A DNA stretch of 64,000 nucleotides from Cribrihabitans marinus (GCF_900109035.1 NZ_FNYD01000004.1:248001-312000); one strand, 5' to 3'. Shown: positions 1-9,607, counted from the stretch's first letter. Notes: generated by a model from the letters alone, not told the origin. Numbers and translations are program-made.

Positions 1-509
1 ATGACCCCGAAAAGGCGCGCGCGCTACTGGCCGAGGCGGGATTTGCCGACGGGTTCGAAACCACACTGCACCTGCCGCCGCCCTCCTACGCGCGGCGTGG
101 CGGCGAGATCGTCGCGGCGCAGCTGGCCGAGGTCGGCATCACCGCCGAGATCACCAATGTGGAATGGGCGCAATGGCTGGAAACCGTGTTCCGCGGCAAG
201 GATTTCGGCCTGACCATCGTCAGCCATACCGAGCCGATGGATATCGGCATCTATGCCCGGCCCGATTACTACTTCCAGTATGACAATGCCGAGTTCCAGT
301 CGCTGATGGAGACGCTGAACGCCACCACCGACCCGGACAAGCGCACCGAGCTGCTGCAACAGGCCCAGACCACCATCGCCGAGGATTACGTCAACGGCTA
401 CCTGTTCCAGCTGGCCAACCTGAGCGTGGCCAAGGCCGAGGTGCAGGGCCTGTGGGCCAACGCCCCGACGGCCGCGGTGGACCTGGCCGCGATCAGCTGG
501 GCGGAATGA
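1..509 (+). CDS. ABC transporter substrate-binding protein, family 5 (C-terminal part)
   Basis: Only the last ~169 residues are in the window; the gene enters from the left edge, with codon phase starting at base 3 and the stop at 507-509. The fragment has the C-terminal lobe character of peptide/nickel-type periplasmic binding proteins: an 'AQLAEVGITAEI' helix, then 'WLETVFRGKDFGLTI', and a late 'ELLQQAQTTIAEDY' helix. It would capture ligand in the periplasm for the importer encoded just downstream. It is the first member seen of an operon with a ligand-gated channel gene, two permeases, an ATPase and an aldehyde dehydrogenase. Family assignment is fairly secure; the substrate cannot be told from this fragment. 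Confidence 0.8.
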   Translation, partial: DPEKARALLAEAGFADGFETTLHLPPPSYARRGGEIVAAQLAEVGITAEITNVEWAQWLETVFRGKDFGLTIVSHTEPMDIGIYARPDYYFQYDNAEFQSLMETLNATTDPDKRTELLQQAQTTIAEDYVNGYLFQLANLSVAKAEVQGLWANAPTAAVDLAAISWAE

Positions 510-560
510 CGTGATCCCGTCCAAGCCTTGCTGGGGCCGGTGCCGTTGCACCGGGGCGGC

Positions 561-1625
561 ATGATGCGGCTTGTCCGGTCGCTGGCGGCGCTGTCGCTGC
601 TGGTCCTGAGCCTGTGGACGGCCCCGACCCAGGCCCAGGAGCTCATGGGACTCGGCCTGGAGGCCGACATCCCCGAGGACGGGGCGCCCCTGGATGTCAG
701 CGTCGGCATCGAGATCAGCCAGATTTCGTTCGTCGATCAGAAATCCGAGAATTACGGTGCCGTCGTCACCATCCGCGCCAGCTGGACCGACCCGAAACTT
801 GCCTATGACCGCGACGAAGACTCGCGAAAGGCGCGGATCGTCAAGCCCGACGAGTTCCTGGACTATGCCAGCAAGCGGGACACCATCCCGCCGGGTTTCA
901 TCATCAGCAACCAGCAGTCGAATCGCTGGATCCATCACGCGGTCATCGCCATCACGCCCGATGGCGAGGCCAGCTATTTCGAAAGCTCCTCACTGACCCT
1001 CCAGGCCCCGCATTTCGACTTTCACAAATACCCGTTCGACACGCAGACCTTCTTTTTCGAAATCGTTTCGGTGTTTCCCAACGACGTCGTGACCTATTCC
1101 GGTGACGAGGCGTTCTCGGGTCTGGGCGACATGCTGGGCGAGGAGGAATGGGTGCTGAACAACCCGCGCCTGGAGGTGTCGACGACAACCGGCATCAGCG
1201 GCCAGGAAAGCGACCGGGTGACCCTGGTGTTCGAGGGCCATCGCCACACGCAGTATTACATGATCCGCATCTTCCTGCCGCTTCTGGTGCTGATCACGGT
1301 GTCCTGGGCCGCTTTCTTCTTCGACGATTACAAGAAACGCGCCGAGATCGCCGGCGCCAACCTGCTGGTCTTCGTGGCCTTCAACTGGGCGGTCTCCGCC
1401 GACCTGCCGCGGCTGGGCTACCTGACCTTCGTGGATTTCATCCTGCAATGGGTCTTTGTGGTCACCGGCGCGATCATCGTGTTCAACATGGTGCTGGCGC
1501 GCATGCAGCTGAAGGGTCAGGGCGAACTGGCCGAGACGCTGGACTATTACGTGATCCGGTGGGTCTATCCGCTGGGCTATGCCGCCATTGTCGGGTTCGC
1601 CGTGGTCCGCTACCTGCTGACCTGA
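561..1625 (+). CDS. GLIC-like pentameric ligand-gated ion channel
   Basis: Prokaryotic relative of the Cys-loop receptor channels. From the chosen start (354 aa) there is a signal peptide (residues 1-26, ending TQAQ) and an extracellular beta-sandwich of ~200 residues. The diagnostic loop 'FDFHKYPFDTQTF' keeps the xPFD core and lacks the two loop cysteines, as in bacterial members. Four membrane segments follow. M1 begins 'MIRIFLPLL'; M2 ends 'AFNWAVSADLP', very like the M2 of Gloeobacter GLIC; an acidic residue sits just before M2, as in cation-selective members. In-frame starts also exist at 528 and 564; 561 or 564 puts the signal peptide first. The gene lies 51 bases after the binding-protein gene and ~40 bases before the permease, so co-transcription is likely. 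Ligand unknown. Confidence 0.85.
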   Translation: MMRLVRSLAALSLLVLSLWTAPTQAQELMGLGLEADIPEDGAPLDVSVGIEISQISFVDQKSENYGAVVTIRASWTDPKLAYDRDEDSRKARIVKPDEFLDYASKRDTIPPGFIISNQQSNRWIHHAVIAITPDGEASYFESSSLTLQAPHFDFHKYPFDTQTFFFEIVSVFPNDVVTYSGDEAFSGLGDMLGEEEWVLNNPRLEVSTTTGISGQESDRVTLVFEGHRHTQYYMIRIFLPLLVLITVSWAAFFFDDYKKRAEIAGANLLVFVAFNWAVSADLPRLGYLTFVDFILQWVFVVTGAIIVFNMVLARMQLKGQGELAETLDYYVIRWVYPLGYAAIVGFAVVRYLLT

Positions 1626-1667
1626 TGGCTCTGGACCGCCGCCGCCGCCATCCGTAACGTGATCGCG

Positions 1668-2615
1668 ATGCTGAGATACGCGCTCAAACGTCTCCTGTCC
1701 CTGTGCCTGAGCCTGATCGTCGCGTCGGTGGTCATCTTCGCCGTGATCGAAGTGGCGCCGGGGGATCCGGCCGCGTTCATGCTGGGCGTCAACGCGCAGC
1801 CCGACACGCTGGCGGCGCTCCGGGCCGAGCTTGGCCTCGACGTTCCGAAGCTCCAACGCTACCTGGCATGGGTGGGCGGCATGCTGAGCGGGGATTTCGG
1901 CACCTCCTACACCTATCGCACGCCGGTGGCCCAGATGATCGCCGACCGCCTGTGGGTATCGCTGCCGCTGGCGCTCTATGCGCTGGCGCTGTCCACGGCC
2001 ATTGCCTTTCCCGCCGGGATCTATGCCGCCGCGCGACGCGGGCAGCCGGGCGACATGGCGGTGATGGGTGCCACGCAGCTGGGCGTCGCGGTGCCGAATT
2101 TCTGGTTCGCGATGATGCTTGTGCTGATCTTCGCCATCAACCTGCGCTGGTTCGGCGCGGGCGGCTTTCCGGGCTGGGACAAGGGCCTGTGGCCCGGCAT
2201 CCACGCCCTGACCCTGCCCGCCATCGCGCTGGCCCTGCCGCAGGCGGCGATCCTGGCGCGGGTGATGCGGTCGTCGCTGCTCGACATCCTGGGCGAGGAT
2301 TTCATGCGCACCGCCCGCGCCAAGGGCCTGACCCGGCGGCAGGCGCTGTGGCGGCACGGCCTGCGCAACGCGCTGATCCCCGTGCTGACCATCATCGGGC
2401 TGCAATTCTCGTTCCTGCTGGCGGGCTCGATCATTATCGAGCAGGTGTTCTTTCTGCCGGGCCTCGGCCGGCTGATCTTTCAGGCGATCTCGTCGCGGGA
2501 CCTGATCGTGGTGGAATCGGTGGTCATGCTGCTGGTCTTCGCGGTGATCTCGGTCAATTTCCTGGTCGACCTGGCCTATGCCGCCGTCGATCCGCGGTTG
2601 AGGGCGCGGACATGA
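1668..2615 (+). CDS. ABC transporter permease, DppB/NikB type
   Basis: Inner-membrane permease of the peptide/opine/nickel importer family, about 315 aa. The N-terminus 'MLRYALKRLLSL' is typical of DppB proteins. It is followed by a periplasmic 'EVAPGDPAAFMLG' segment, several membrane spans, and the coupling-loop signature 'MRTARAKGLTRRQALWRHGLRNALIP', which contacts the ATPase. An in-frame GTG at 1659 would add three residues; ATG at 1668 fits the family better, and neither has a convincing ribosome-binding site. The stop overlaps the next permease start in an ATGA, indicating translational coupling. Confidence 0.9.
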   Translation: MLRYALKRLLSLCLSLIVASVVIFAVIEVAPGDPAAFMLGVNAQPDTLAALRAELGLDVPKLQRYLAWVGGMLSGDFGTSYTYRTPVAQMIADRLWVSLPLALYALALSTAIAFPAGIYAAARRGQPGDMAVMGATQLGVAVPNFWFAMMLVLIFAINLRWFGAGGFPGWDKGLWPGIHALTLPAIALALPQAAILARVMRSSLLDILGEDFMRTARAKGLTRRQALWRHGLRNALIPVLTIIGLQFSFLLAGSIIIEQVFFLPGLGRLIFQAISSRDLIVVESVVMLLVFAVISVNFLVDLAYAAVDPRLRART

Positions 2616-3427
2616 GCCGCAACCTGATCCTGGGCGCGGCGCTGTCGTCGCTGGTGGTGCTGGCGGCACTGGTCTCGTTCCTCTGGACGCCGTTCGATCA
2701 CGCCGCGATGAACATCCCCGACAAGCTGCGCCCGCCCGGCGGCGCGAACCTGCTGGGCACCGACCATTTCGGCCGCGACATCGCCTCGATGATCATGGTC
2801 GGCGCGCGCACCTCGATCGCGGTGGCGCTGGTGGCGGTGGGCATCGGCATGACCCTGGGCGTGCCGCTGGGCCTGACCGCTGCAGCGCGCAAGGGGTCGT
2901 GGCTGGACGAGGTGATCATGCGCGGCAACGACCTGGTCTTTGCCTTTCCCAGCCTTGTCATCGCCATCCTGATCACCGCTGTCTTTGGCCCCGGCGCGGT
3001 GAACGCGATCATCGCCATCGGCATTTTCAACATCCCCGTTTTCGCCCGCATCACCCGTGGCGCGGCGCTGTCGCTGTGGGAACGCGAGTTCATCCTGGCC
3101 GCCCGCGTTGCCGGCAAGGGCGCGGCGCGCATCTCGGCCGAGCACATCCTGCCCAACGTGGCCAACCTGCTGATCGTGCAGGGCACCATCCAGTTCTCGC
3201 TGGGTATCCTCGCCGAGGCCGGGCTGTCCTATGTGGGCCTGGGCGCGCAGCCGCCCACGCCCAGCTGGGGCCGGATGCTGGCCGATGCGCAGACCATGGT
3301 CAGTTTCGCGCCCCACATGGCGTTGATTCCCGGCGTGGCGATCATCGTCACGGTGCTGGGGCTGAACCTGCTGGGCGACGGGCTGCGCGACTGGCTGGAC
3401 CCGCGCATAAGGGTGGCGCGCACATGA
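2612..3427 (+). CDS. ABC transporter permease, DppC/NikC type
   Basis: Second membrane subunit of the importer, 271 aa. Family landmarks are the N-terminal membrane span, the 'NLLGTDHFGRDIASMIMVGAR' region, the permease EAA-type loop 'AARVAGKGAARISAEHILPN', and the C-terminal 'SYVGLGAQPPTPSWGRML'. The start ATG overlaps the preceding permease stop by four bases (ATGA), and its own stop overlaps the ATPase gene in the same way. The three genes are therefore tightly coupled and their products probably assemble in fixed stoichiometry. Confidence 0.92.
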   Translation: MSRNLILGAALSSLVVLAALVSFLWTPFDHAAMNIPDKLRPPGGANLLGTDHFGRDIASMIMVGARTSIAVALVAVGIGMTLGVPLGLTAAARKGSWLDEVIMRGNDLVFAFPSLVIAILITAVFGPGAVNAIIAIGIFNIPVFARITRGAALSLWEREFILAARVAGKGAARISAEHILPNVANLLIVQGTIQFSLGILAEAGLSYVGLGAQPPTPSWGRMLADAQTMVSFAPHMALIPGVAIIVTVLGLNLLGDGLRDWLDPRIRVART

Positions 3428-5037
3428 GCCTGCTCGAGATATCGGGGCTGTCGCTGTCGATCCACGCCCAGCCGGTGCTGCACGGCATCGACCTGTCGAT
3501 CGCACCGGGTGAGATCGTGGCGGTCACCGGCGAAAGCGGATCGGGCAAGTCGATGACCGCGCTGGCGGTGATGCAGCTGCTGCCCGGCGGCGCGCGTTGC
3601 GACGGCGCGATCCGCCTGGACGGGACCGAGATCCTCAACCTGCCCGAATCGCGGCTCTGTGCCCTGCGCGGCGCCACGGTCGGCATGGTGTTCCAGGAGC
3701 CGATGACGGCGCTGAACCCGGTGCGCACCATCGGCGATCAGGTGATGGAGACGATCCTGATCCACAAGGCGATGTCACCCGAGGCCGCCGAGGCCCGCGC
3801 GCGCGAGGTTCTGGACCGTGTTGGCCTGCCGCCCGAGCGGTTTCCGTTGGCGCGCTATCCGCATGAGCTGAGCGGGGGGCAGAGGCAGCGGGTGGTGATC
3901 GCCATGGCCATCGCGCTGCGTCCCAAACTGCTGATCGCGGACGAGCCGACAACCGCGCTGGACGTGACCACCCAGGCGCAGATCCTCGACCTGCTCAAGG
4001 GGCTGGTGCAGGAGTTCGGCATGGGGCTGCTGATGATCACCCATGACCTTGCGGTGGTCGCCGGCATGGCCGACCGGATCGCGGTGATGCGCCACGGCGA
4101 AGTGGTCGAGACCGGCCCGACCCGGCACCTGCTGGCCGACATGCGGCATCCCTATACGCGGATGCTGTTCCAGGCGTCGGGCCATCGCGTCGACCTGCCC
4201 CCGACCCGCACCGAAGAGCCGCTGTTGCAGGTCGAGAACGTCAGCCGCGACTATCGCCTGCCGCGCCGCGCCCTTTTTGCGCGGCCCGGGTATCACCGCG
4301 CAGTGGACGGGGTCAGCTTTGCCCTCGACCGGGGCGAGCGCCTGGGGCTGGTGGGCGAGTCGGGATGCGGAAAATCGACCCTGACACGGGCGATTCTGGG
4401 TCTGGAAGAGGTGCAGTCGGGGCAGATCCGGCTGGACGGCGAACCGGTCTTTTCCGGCCATCGCCCCAATATGCGCATCCGGCGCAAGATGCAGGTCGTG
4501 TTCCAGGACCCCTATGGCAGCTTCAATCCGCGCCACCGGGTCGAACGGCTGATCACCGAGCCCTTCCACCTGCTGGAGGATCCGCCCGAGGGGCCCGAGC
4601 GGGCCGAGGCCATTGCCGAGGCGCTGGAGGCGGTCGGGCTGCGCGCGAAGGATGCCGCAAAGTATATCCACGAGTTCTCGGGAGGGCAGCGCCAACGCAT
4701 CGCCATCGCGCGGGCCCTCATCATCAAGCCCGAGCTGATCCTGTTCGACGAGGCGGTCTCGGCGCTGGATGTTTCGGTGCGCGCGCAGATCCTCGACCTG
4801 ATGGCCGAGCTGTGCCGCAGCCACAACCTGACCTATCTGTTCATCAGCCATGATCTGAGCGTGGTGCGCACGATCACCGACCGGGTGCTGGTGATGCAGG
4901 CCGGCCGGATCGTCGAACAGGGCGAAACCGAGCAGGTGTTCAGCGACCCCCGGCACCCCTATACCAAAAGCCTGATCGAGGCCGCGCCGGTGCTGCCCGA
5001 TCCCGAGGAAATCCGCAGGAGCCAAGGCCATGTCTGA
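3424..5037 (+). CDS. Fused ABC transporter ATPase (DppD-DppF type, two nucleotide-binding domains)
   Basis: Cytoplasmic energy-coupling subunit of 537 aa carrying both nucleotide-binding domains that are usually separate proteins. Domain 1 (about 1-255) has Walker A 'GESGSGKS', signature 'LSGGQRQR', Walker B '[12 protein letters not shown]' and H-loop 'ITHD'. Domain 2 (about 265-537) has Walker A 'GESGCGKS', signature 'FSGGQRQR', Walker B '[12 protein letters not shown]' and H-loop 'ISHD'. In domain 2 the usual DEP reads DEA; the catalytic glutamate is kept. Each domain ends with the oligopeptide-ATPase tail 'RHPYT'. The gene overlaps its upstream neighbour by 4 bases and the aldehyde dehydrogenase gene by 8. 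Confidence 0.93.
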   Translation: MSLLEISGLSLSIHAQPVLHGIDLSIAPGEIVAVTGESGSGKSMTALAVMQLLPGGARCDGAIRLDGTEILNLPESRLCALRGATVGMVFQEPMTALNPVRTIGDQVMETILIHKAMSPEAAEARAREVLDRVGLPPERFPLARYPHELSGGQRQRVVIAMAIALRPKLLIADEPTTALDVTTQAQILDLLKGLVQEFGMGLLMITHDLAVVAGMADRIAVMRHGEVVETGPTRHLLADMRHPYTRMLFQASGHRVDLPPTRTEEPLLQVENVSRDYRLPRRALFARPGYHRAVDGVSFALDRGERLGLVGESGCGKSTLTRAILGLEEVQSGQIRLDGEPVFSGHRPNMRIRRKMQVVFQDPYGSFNPRHRVERLITEPFHLLEDPPEGPERAEAIAEALEAVGLRAKDAAKYIHEFSGGQRQRIAIARALIIKPELILFDEAVSALDVSVRAQILDLMAELCRSHNLTYLFISHDLSVVRTITDRVLVMQAGRIVEQGETEQVFSDPRHPYTKSLIEAAPVLPDPEEIRRSQGHV

Positions 5038-6481
5038 CGCAATCTGGTTCGACCCCGCCCTCTGCCTGATCGGCGGCACCTGGCGCGCGGCCGCGAGCGG
5101 CGACACGCTGGGTCTGCTCAACCCCTCGGACGGGTCCGAACTGGCCCGCATCGCGCGCGGTTCGGCCGAGGATATCGACGCCGCCGTGGCCGCGGCCGAG
5201 GCCGCCCGCGCCAGTGACTGGGGAAAGATGACAGCGACCGAGCGCGGCCGCTGCCTGACCCGGCTGGGGCAACTGGTGTCGCAGCGCATAGACGAGCTGG
5301 CGCGGCTCGAGGCGCTGGATGTCGGCAAGCCGCTGGCGCAGGCCCGCGCCGATGCCGTGGCGCTGGCGCGCTACTGCGAGTTCTACGGCGGCGCGGCCGA
5401 CAAGGTGACGGGCCAAACCATCCCCTATCTCGACGGCTACACCGTCTATACCCTGCGCGAACCGCATGGGGTCACGGGCCATATCGTGCCGTGGAACTAT
5501 CCGATGCAGATCATCGGCCGTTCGGTCGGCGCGGCGCTGGCGATGGGCAATGCCTGCGTGCTGAAACCGGCCGAAGAGGCCTGCCTCACCGCGCTGGCCT
5601 TCGCGCATCTGGCCGAGGAGGCCGGCTTGCCGCCCGGCGCGCTGAACGTGGTGCCGGGACTGGGGGCCGAGGCCGGGGCGGCACTTTCGGCGCATCCGGG
5701 CATCCACCACGTCTCGTTCACCGGCTCGGTCGCTACCGGCGCGCTGGTGCAGCAGGCGGCGGGGCGCAACGTGGTGCCGGTGACGCTGGAGCTGGGCGGG
5801 AAATCGCCGCAGCTGGTCTTTGACGATGCCGACCTGGGGGCCGCCTTGCCGTTTCTGGTCGGCGCCGGCATCCAGAACGCCGGACAGACCTGCTCGGCCT
5901 CGTCGCGCATCCTGGTCCAGCGCGGCGTCTATGCCGAGATCCGCGAGCGCATGGCCGCCGCCTACGCGGAACTGACGGTCGGTCCGGCATTGGACGACCT
6001 GCGGGTGGGGCCGCTGATCTCGGACCGGCAGAAGGGCATCGTCACCGGTTTCCTGGAGCGTGGAACCGATCTCAACCTGGTTGCGCAGGGGCGGATCGTC
6101 GATCATGCGCCCGATACCGGGGCCTATGTTCCGCCGACGCTCTTTGCCGACGTGCCGCCCGATCATCCGCTGGCCCGCGACGAGATCTTTGGGCCGGTGC
6201 AGGTGCTGATCCCCTTCGATACCGAGGACGAGGCCGTGACCATCGCCAACGGCACCGATTACGGGCTGGTGGCCGGGATCTGGACCGCCGATGGCGGGCG
6301 CCAGATGCGGCTGGCGAAACGGCTGCGGGCGGGACAGGTGTTCATCAACAATTACGGCGCCGGCGGCGGCGTCGAACTGCCCTTCGGCGGGGTCGGCAAA
6401 TCCGGTCACGGCCGCGAGAAGGGATTCGAGGCGCTTTACGGGTTCTCGCAGCTCAAGACCGTGGCCGCCTGCCACGGCTGA
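5030..6481 (+). CDS. NAD(P)-dependent aldehyde dehydrogenase
   Basis: Oxidises an aldehyde to the carboxylic acid in the cytoplasm. The 483-aa protein is full length for the family. Visible landmarks are 'PWNYP' with Asn156, cofactor lysine 'VLKP' at 179, general-base glutamate in 'LELGGKSP' at 254, nucleophile in 'NAGQTCSASSR' at Cys288, and the C-terminal 'PFGGVGKSGHGREKG'. It resembles betaine- and gamma-aminobutyraldehyde-type enzymes, but the substrate cannot be fixed. Its start overlaps the ATPase gene by 8 bases. Together with the transporter this suggests that an imported compound is degraded through an aldehyde. Confidence 0.9.
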   Translation: MSDAIWFDPALCLIGGTWRAAASGDTLGLLNPSDGSELARIARGSAEDIDAAVAAAEAARASDWGKMTATERGRCLTRLGQLVSQRIDELARLEALDVGKPLAQARADAVALARYCEFYGGAADKVTGQTIPYLDGYTVYTLREPHGVTGHIVPWNYPMQIIGRSVGAALAMGNACVLKPAEEACLTALAFAHLAEEAGLPPGALNVVPGLGAEAGAALSAHPGIHHVSFTGSVATGALVQQAAGRNVVPVTLELGGKSPQLVFDDADLGAALPFLVGAGIQNAGQTCSASSRILVQRGVYAEIRERMAAAYAELTVGPALDDLRVGPLISDRQKGIVTGFLERGTDLNLVAQGRIVDHAPDTGAYVPPTLFADVPPDHPLARDEIFGPVQVLIPFDTEDEAVTIANGTDYGLVAGIWTADGGRQMRLAKRLRAGQVFINNYGAGGGVELPFGGVGKSGHGREKGFEALYGFSQLKTVAACHG

Positions 6482-6491
6482 GCCGCGCGGG

Positions 6492-7781
6492 TCAGACGAT
6501 GACCTCGATCGCCTGCTGCGCGCCGACGCCGAACACCCTCTTGTAGCGGGCAATCTCCTCGGGCGGACCCATCGCCTTTTCGGGATTGTCCGACAGCTTG
6601 ACCGTCGGCCGGCCATTGGCCGACACCGCCTTGCACACCAGCGAGAACGGCGCCAGCCCGTCGCCCGGCACCAGGCCGCGGAAATCGTTGGTCAGCAGGG
6701 TGCCCCAGCCGAACGAGACCTTGGCGCGATGGGCGAATTGCGCGTGCAGTTCGGCGATCTTCTCCACGTCCAGCCCGTCGGAGAAGATGATGCGCTTGTC
6801 CGCCGGATCCTCGCCGCGCGAGCGCCACCAGTCGATGGCGATCTCGGCCGCGGTCGCGGGATCTCCGCTGTCGATGCGGATGCCGGTCCATCCGGCCAGC
6901 CAGTCGGGCGCGTGGTCGAGAAACCCCCTGGTGCCGTAGGTGTCGGGCAGGATGATGCGCAGGTTGCCGTCATGCTCGTCATGCCAGTCGCTGAGAACGT
7001 CATAGGGCGCCTGCGCCAGCGCTTCGTCGCTTTCGGCCAGGGCGGAATAGACCATCGGCAGCTCATGCGCGTTGGTGCCGATCGCCTCGACCTCGCGGCG
7101 CATGGCGATCAGGCAATTCGAGGTGCCCGCGAAACTGCTGCCCAGCCCCTCGATCATCGCCTGCACGCACCAGTCCTGCCAGAGGAAGGAATGCCGCCGA
7201 CGGGTGCCGAAATCGGCGATGCCCAACCCTTCGATCTTGCGCAGCCGCTCGATCTTTTCCCACACGCGGGTCATCGCGCGGGCATAGAGCACCTGCAGTT
7301 CGAACCGGCGCATGTCGTGCAGCACCGCGCGCGAGCGCAGCTCCATCAGCACGGCCAGCGCCGGGATCTCCCACAGCATCACCTCGTGCCACTTGCCCTC
7401 GAAGGTCAGCTCGTACTGGTCGCCCCGGCGCTCCAGGTGATAGGCTGGCAGGCGCAGCCCCTCGAACCACTCCATGAAATCCGGGCGGAACATCTGCCGC
7501 TTGCCGTAGAAAGTGTTGCCGCGCAGCCAGGTGCTCTCGCCCCGGCTGAGGCGGAGCGAGCGGATATGGTCCAGCTGCTCGCGCAACTCTCCCTCGTCGA
7601 TCAGCCGGGCCAGCGGCACATGCCTGGATCGGTTTATGAGCGAGAACGTCACCTGGGTCTCGGGCTTGTTGCGGAACACCGACTGGCACATCAGCAGCTT
7701 GTAGAAATCGGTGTCGATCAGGGATCGGATGATCGGGTCGATCTTCCACTTGTGATTATAGACGCGTGTCGCGATATCCAC
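6492..7781 (-). CDS. pncB: Nicotinate phosphoribosyltransferase
   Basis: Converts nicotinate and PRPP to nicotinate mononucleotide in NAD salvage. At 429 aa it has the family length. Landmarks are 'LIDTDFYKLLMCQSVF' near the N-terminus, 'FGTRRRHSF' and 'GTSNCLIA' in the middle, and the phosphate-binding region 'IRIDSGDPA' followed by 'IIFSDGLD' and 'SFGWGTLLTND'. The start is a GTG at 7781. pncA lies 179 bases upstream on the same strand, so nicotinamide is probably deamidated and then phosphoribosylated by neighbouring gene products. The 3' end faces the aldehyde dehydrogenase gene 10 bases away. Confidence 0.95.
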   Translation of the reverse strand: MDIATRVYNHKWKIDPIIRSLIDTDFYKLLMCQSVFRNKPETQVTFSLINRSRHVPLARLIDEGELREQLDHIRSLRLSRGESTWLRGNTFYGKRQMFRPDFMEWFEGLRLPAYHLERRGDQYELTFEGKWHEVMLWEIPALAVLMELRSRAVLHDMRRFELQVLYARAMTRVWEKIERLRKIEGLGIADFGTRRRHSFLWQDWCVQAMIEGLGSSFAGTSNCLIAMRREVEAIGTNAHELPMVYSALAESDEALAQAPYDVLSDWHDEHDGNLRIILPDTYGTRGFLDHAPDWLAGWTGIRIDSGDPATAAEIAIDWWRSRGEDPADKRIIFSDGLDVEKIAELHAQFAHRAKVSFGWGTLLTNDFRGLVPGDGLAPFSLVCKAVSANGRPTVKLSDNPEKAMGPPEEIARYKRVFGVGAQQAIEVIV

Positions 7782-7960
7782 GGATCGGCCCTCGTCGATG
7801 TGAGTCGGTCATGGATACGGCAGCCGGCCCGGCAAGGCAATTATCGGCGGCCGGGTCGCGCGTGGACACCTGGCCCGCGATCTCCACCCACGATCCCGGG
7901 GCGGGAGGGGTTCAACCTGTCGGCCTTGCGCGCGGGCAGGTCAGGAACTCGCAACCGATT

Positions 7961-8551
7961 TCAGATCAAGGCCACGCCCGCGCCGCGCATCGCGCCCAGC
8001 GCCGCTGCCAGCGAGTTGTCCATGTCGATGGCGCGGCAGGCGTCCTGGCGCACGGCCACGTGAAACCCCAGCTCGGCGGCGTCCACCGCCGAGTAGTGCA
8101 CGCAGAAATCCGTGGCCAGCCCGGCCAGGGTCACGCGGTCGATCCCGCGATTGCGCAGATACCCCTCCAGCCCGGTCGGCGTGGTCCGGTCGTTCTCGAA
8201 AAACGCGGAATAGCTGTCGATGCCGGGGCGGAATCCCTTGCGCAGGATCAGGTCGGCATCTGCGCGCAGATCGGAGTGCAATTCCGCGCCCCGGCTACCC
8301 TGGACGCAATGGTCGGGCCAGAGGATCTGCTGGCCATAAGGCATCTCGACCGTCTCGAAAGGCGCCTTGCCCGTCTGCGACGACGCGAAGGAGGAGTGGC
8401 CCGCCGGATGCCAGTCCTGGGTCACCACCACCGCGTCGAATTCGCCCATCATGTCGTTGATCGCGGCGACCACCTCGTCGCCTCCGGGCACCGCCAGCGC
8501 ACCGCCGGGGCAAAAATCGTTCTGAACGTCGATCACCACGAGCGCGTGCAT
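7961..8551 (-). CDS. pncA: Nicotinamidase
   Basis: Hydrolyses nicotinamide to nicotinate, the step before PncB. The 196-aa isochorismatase-fold protein shows a full catalytic triad: Asp8 in 'VIDVQNDF', Lys105 in 'ILRKGF' and Cys150 in 'ATDFCVHYSA'. It also has the metal ligands expected of PncA: Asp46 and His48 in 'TQDWHP', and His81 in 'WPDHC'. Transcribed toward pncB on the same strand; the 179-base gap leaves open whether pncB also has its own promoter. Confidence 0.95.
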   Translation of the reverse strand: MHALVVIDVQNDFCPGGALAVPGGDEVVAAINDMMGEFDAVVVTQDWHPAGHSSFASSQTGKAPFETVEMPYGQQILWPDHCVQGSRGAELHSDLRADADLILRKGFRPGIDSYSAFFENDRTTPTGLEGYLRNRGIDRVTLAGLATDFCVHYSAVDAAELGFHVAVRQDACRAIDMDNSLAAALGAMRGAGVALI

Positions 8552-8678
8552 GCAAGGAACCTCGTCTTTTGCCGGGTCTGTCGGCCCCAGCTAAGCCGCA
8601 GGTTTTCGCTCGGGTCAACCGCCGCCTCTCGTCAAACTGCCGGAATCGGGGTAACCGGCTGTCAGGGGGGCTGCAAGG

Positions 8679-9569
8679 ATGCATGCCGACGACGTGAGAT
8701 TGACGACCGCGCTGGCGACCCGGCTGGTCGATACGCAGATGCCGCGTTTCGCGGGCCGCCCCGTGCGCCCGCTTTCGGCGCTGGGCACCGACAACTGGCT
8801 GTTCCGGCTGGGGCCGTCGCATGTGCTGCGCTTTCCGCGCAGGGCCTCGGCAGTGCGGCTGCTGGAACGCGAACTGGCCTGCCTGCCCCGCTTTCCGGGC
8901 CTGCCGCTGGCAATCCCACGCCCCGTGGCCACCGGCGACGCGGGCGAGGGATACCCCTGGCCCTGGGCCGTCTATGACTGGATCGAGGGCACCCAGGCGA
9001 CGCCCGCGTCGCTGCGCGACCCACAGGAGGTCGCCGGGGAACTGGCCGGATTCCTGCGCGCCTTCCAGGCGCTGCCGGGTCTCGACGGGCCGATCGCCGG
9101 AAGCACCAACCACCTGCGCGGGGTGCCGCTGGAGCGGCTCGATGACCGCGTGTGCGCGGCCATTTCCGGGCTGAGCGACCTCTATGACGCCGCCGACCTG
9201 CGCGACAGGTGGGACGCCGCGCGCGACAGCCCGCCCTGGGACAAGGCGCCGGTGTGGATCCACGGTGACCTGCAACCGGGCAACCTGCTGCTGCGCGACG
9301 GGCGGCTGGCGGCAGTCATCGATTTCGGACTGATGGCGCGCGGGGATCCCGCCGTCGACCTGATCCCGGCCTGGGCGCTGTTCGATGCAGCGGGCCGTGC
9401 CGCGTTTCTCGACGCGATGTCCCCGGATCCGGCGACAATCCGGCGCGGCCGGGGCTGGGCGCTCTATGCCGGGCTGGTGGCGCTGGACTACTACCGCCAC
9501 AGCCATGTGCCGCTGGCGCGGGCCAGCCGGCGGACCATCGAGCAGGTGCTTGGCGACACCGCCGGCTGA
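8679..9569 (+). CDS. APH-family phosphotransferase
   Basis: Kinase-like fold of the aminoglycoside/choline phosphotransferase type, 296 aa. The Brenner-type catalytic loop 'HGDLQPGNLL' and the metal-binding 'VIDFGLMARGDPAVD' are both intact, and 'AVYDWIEG' is the usual hinge region. Members of this family phosphorylate small hydroxylated molecules; sequence alone does not indicate the substrate, and a resistance role is not implied. It is divergent from pncA, with 127 bases between the start codons. Confidence 0.85.
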   Translation: MHADDVRLTTALATRLVDTQMPRFAGRPVRPLSALGTDNWLFRLGPSHVLRFPRRASAVRLLERELACLPRFPGLPLAIPRPVATGDAGEGYPWPWAVYDWIEGTQATPASLRDPQEVAGELAGFLRAFQALPGLDGPIAGSTNHLRGVPLERLDDRVCAAISGLSDLYDAADLRDRWDAARDSPPWDKAPVWIHGDLQPGNLLLRDGRLAAVIDFGLMARGDPAVDLIPAWALFDAAGRAAFLDAMSPDPATIRRGRGWALYAGLVALDYYRHSHVPLARASRRTIEQVLGDTAG

Positions 9570-9607
9570 CGCTTGCGCGGCGCGCGCGGCGGGTCTATCT
9601 GAGCGCC

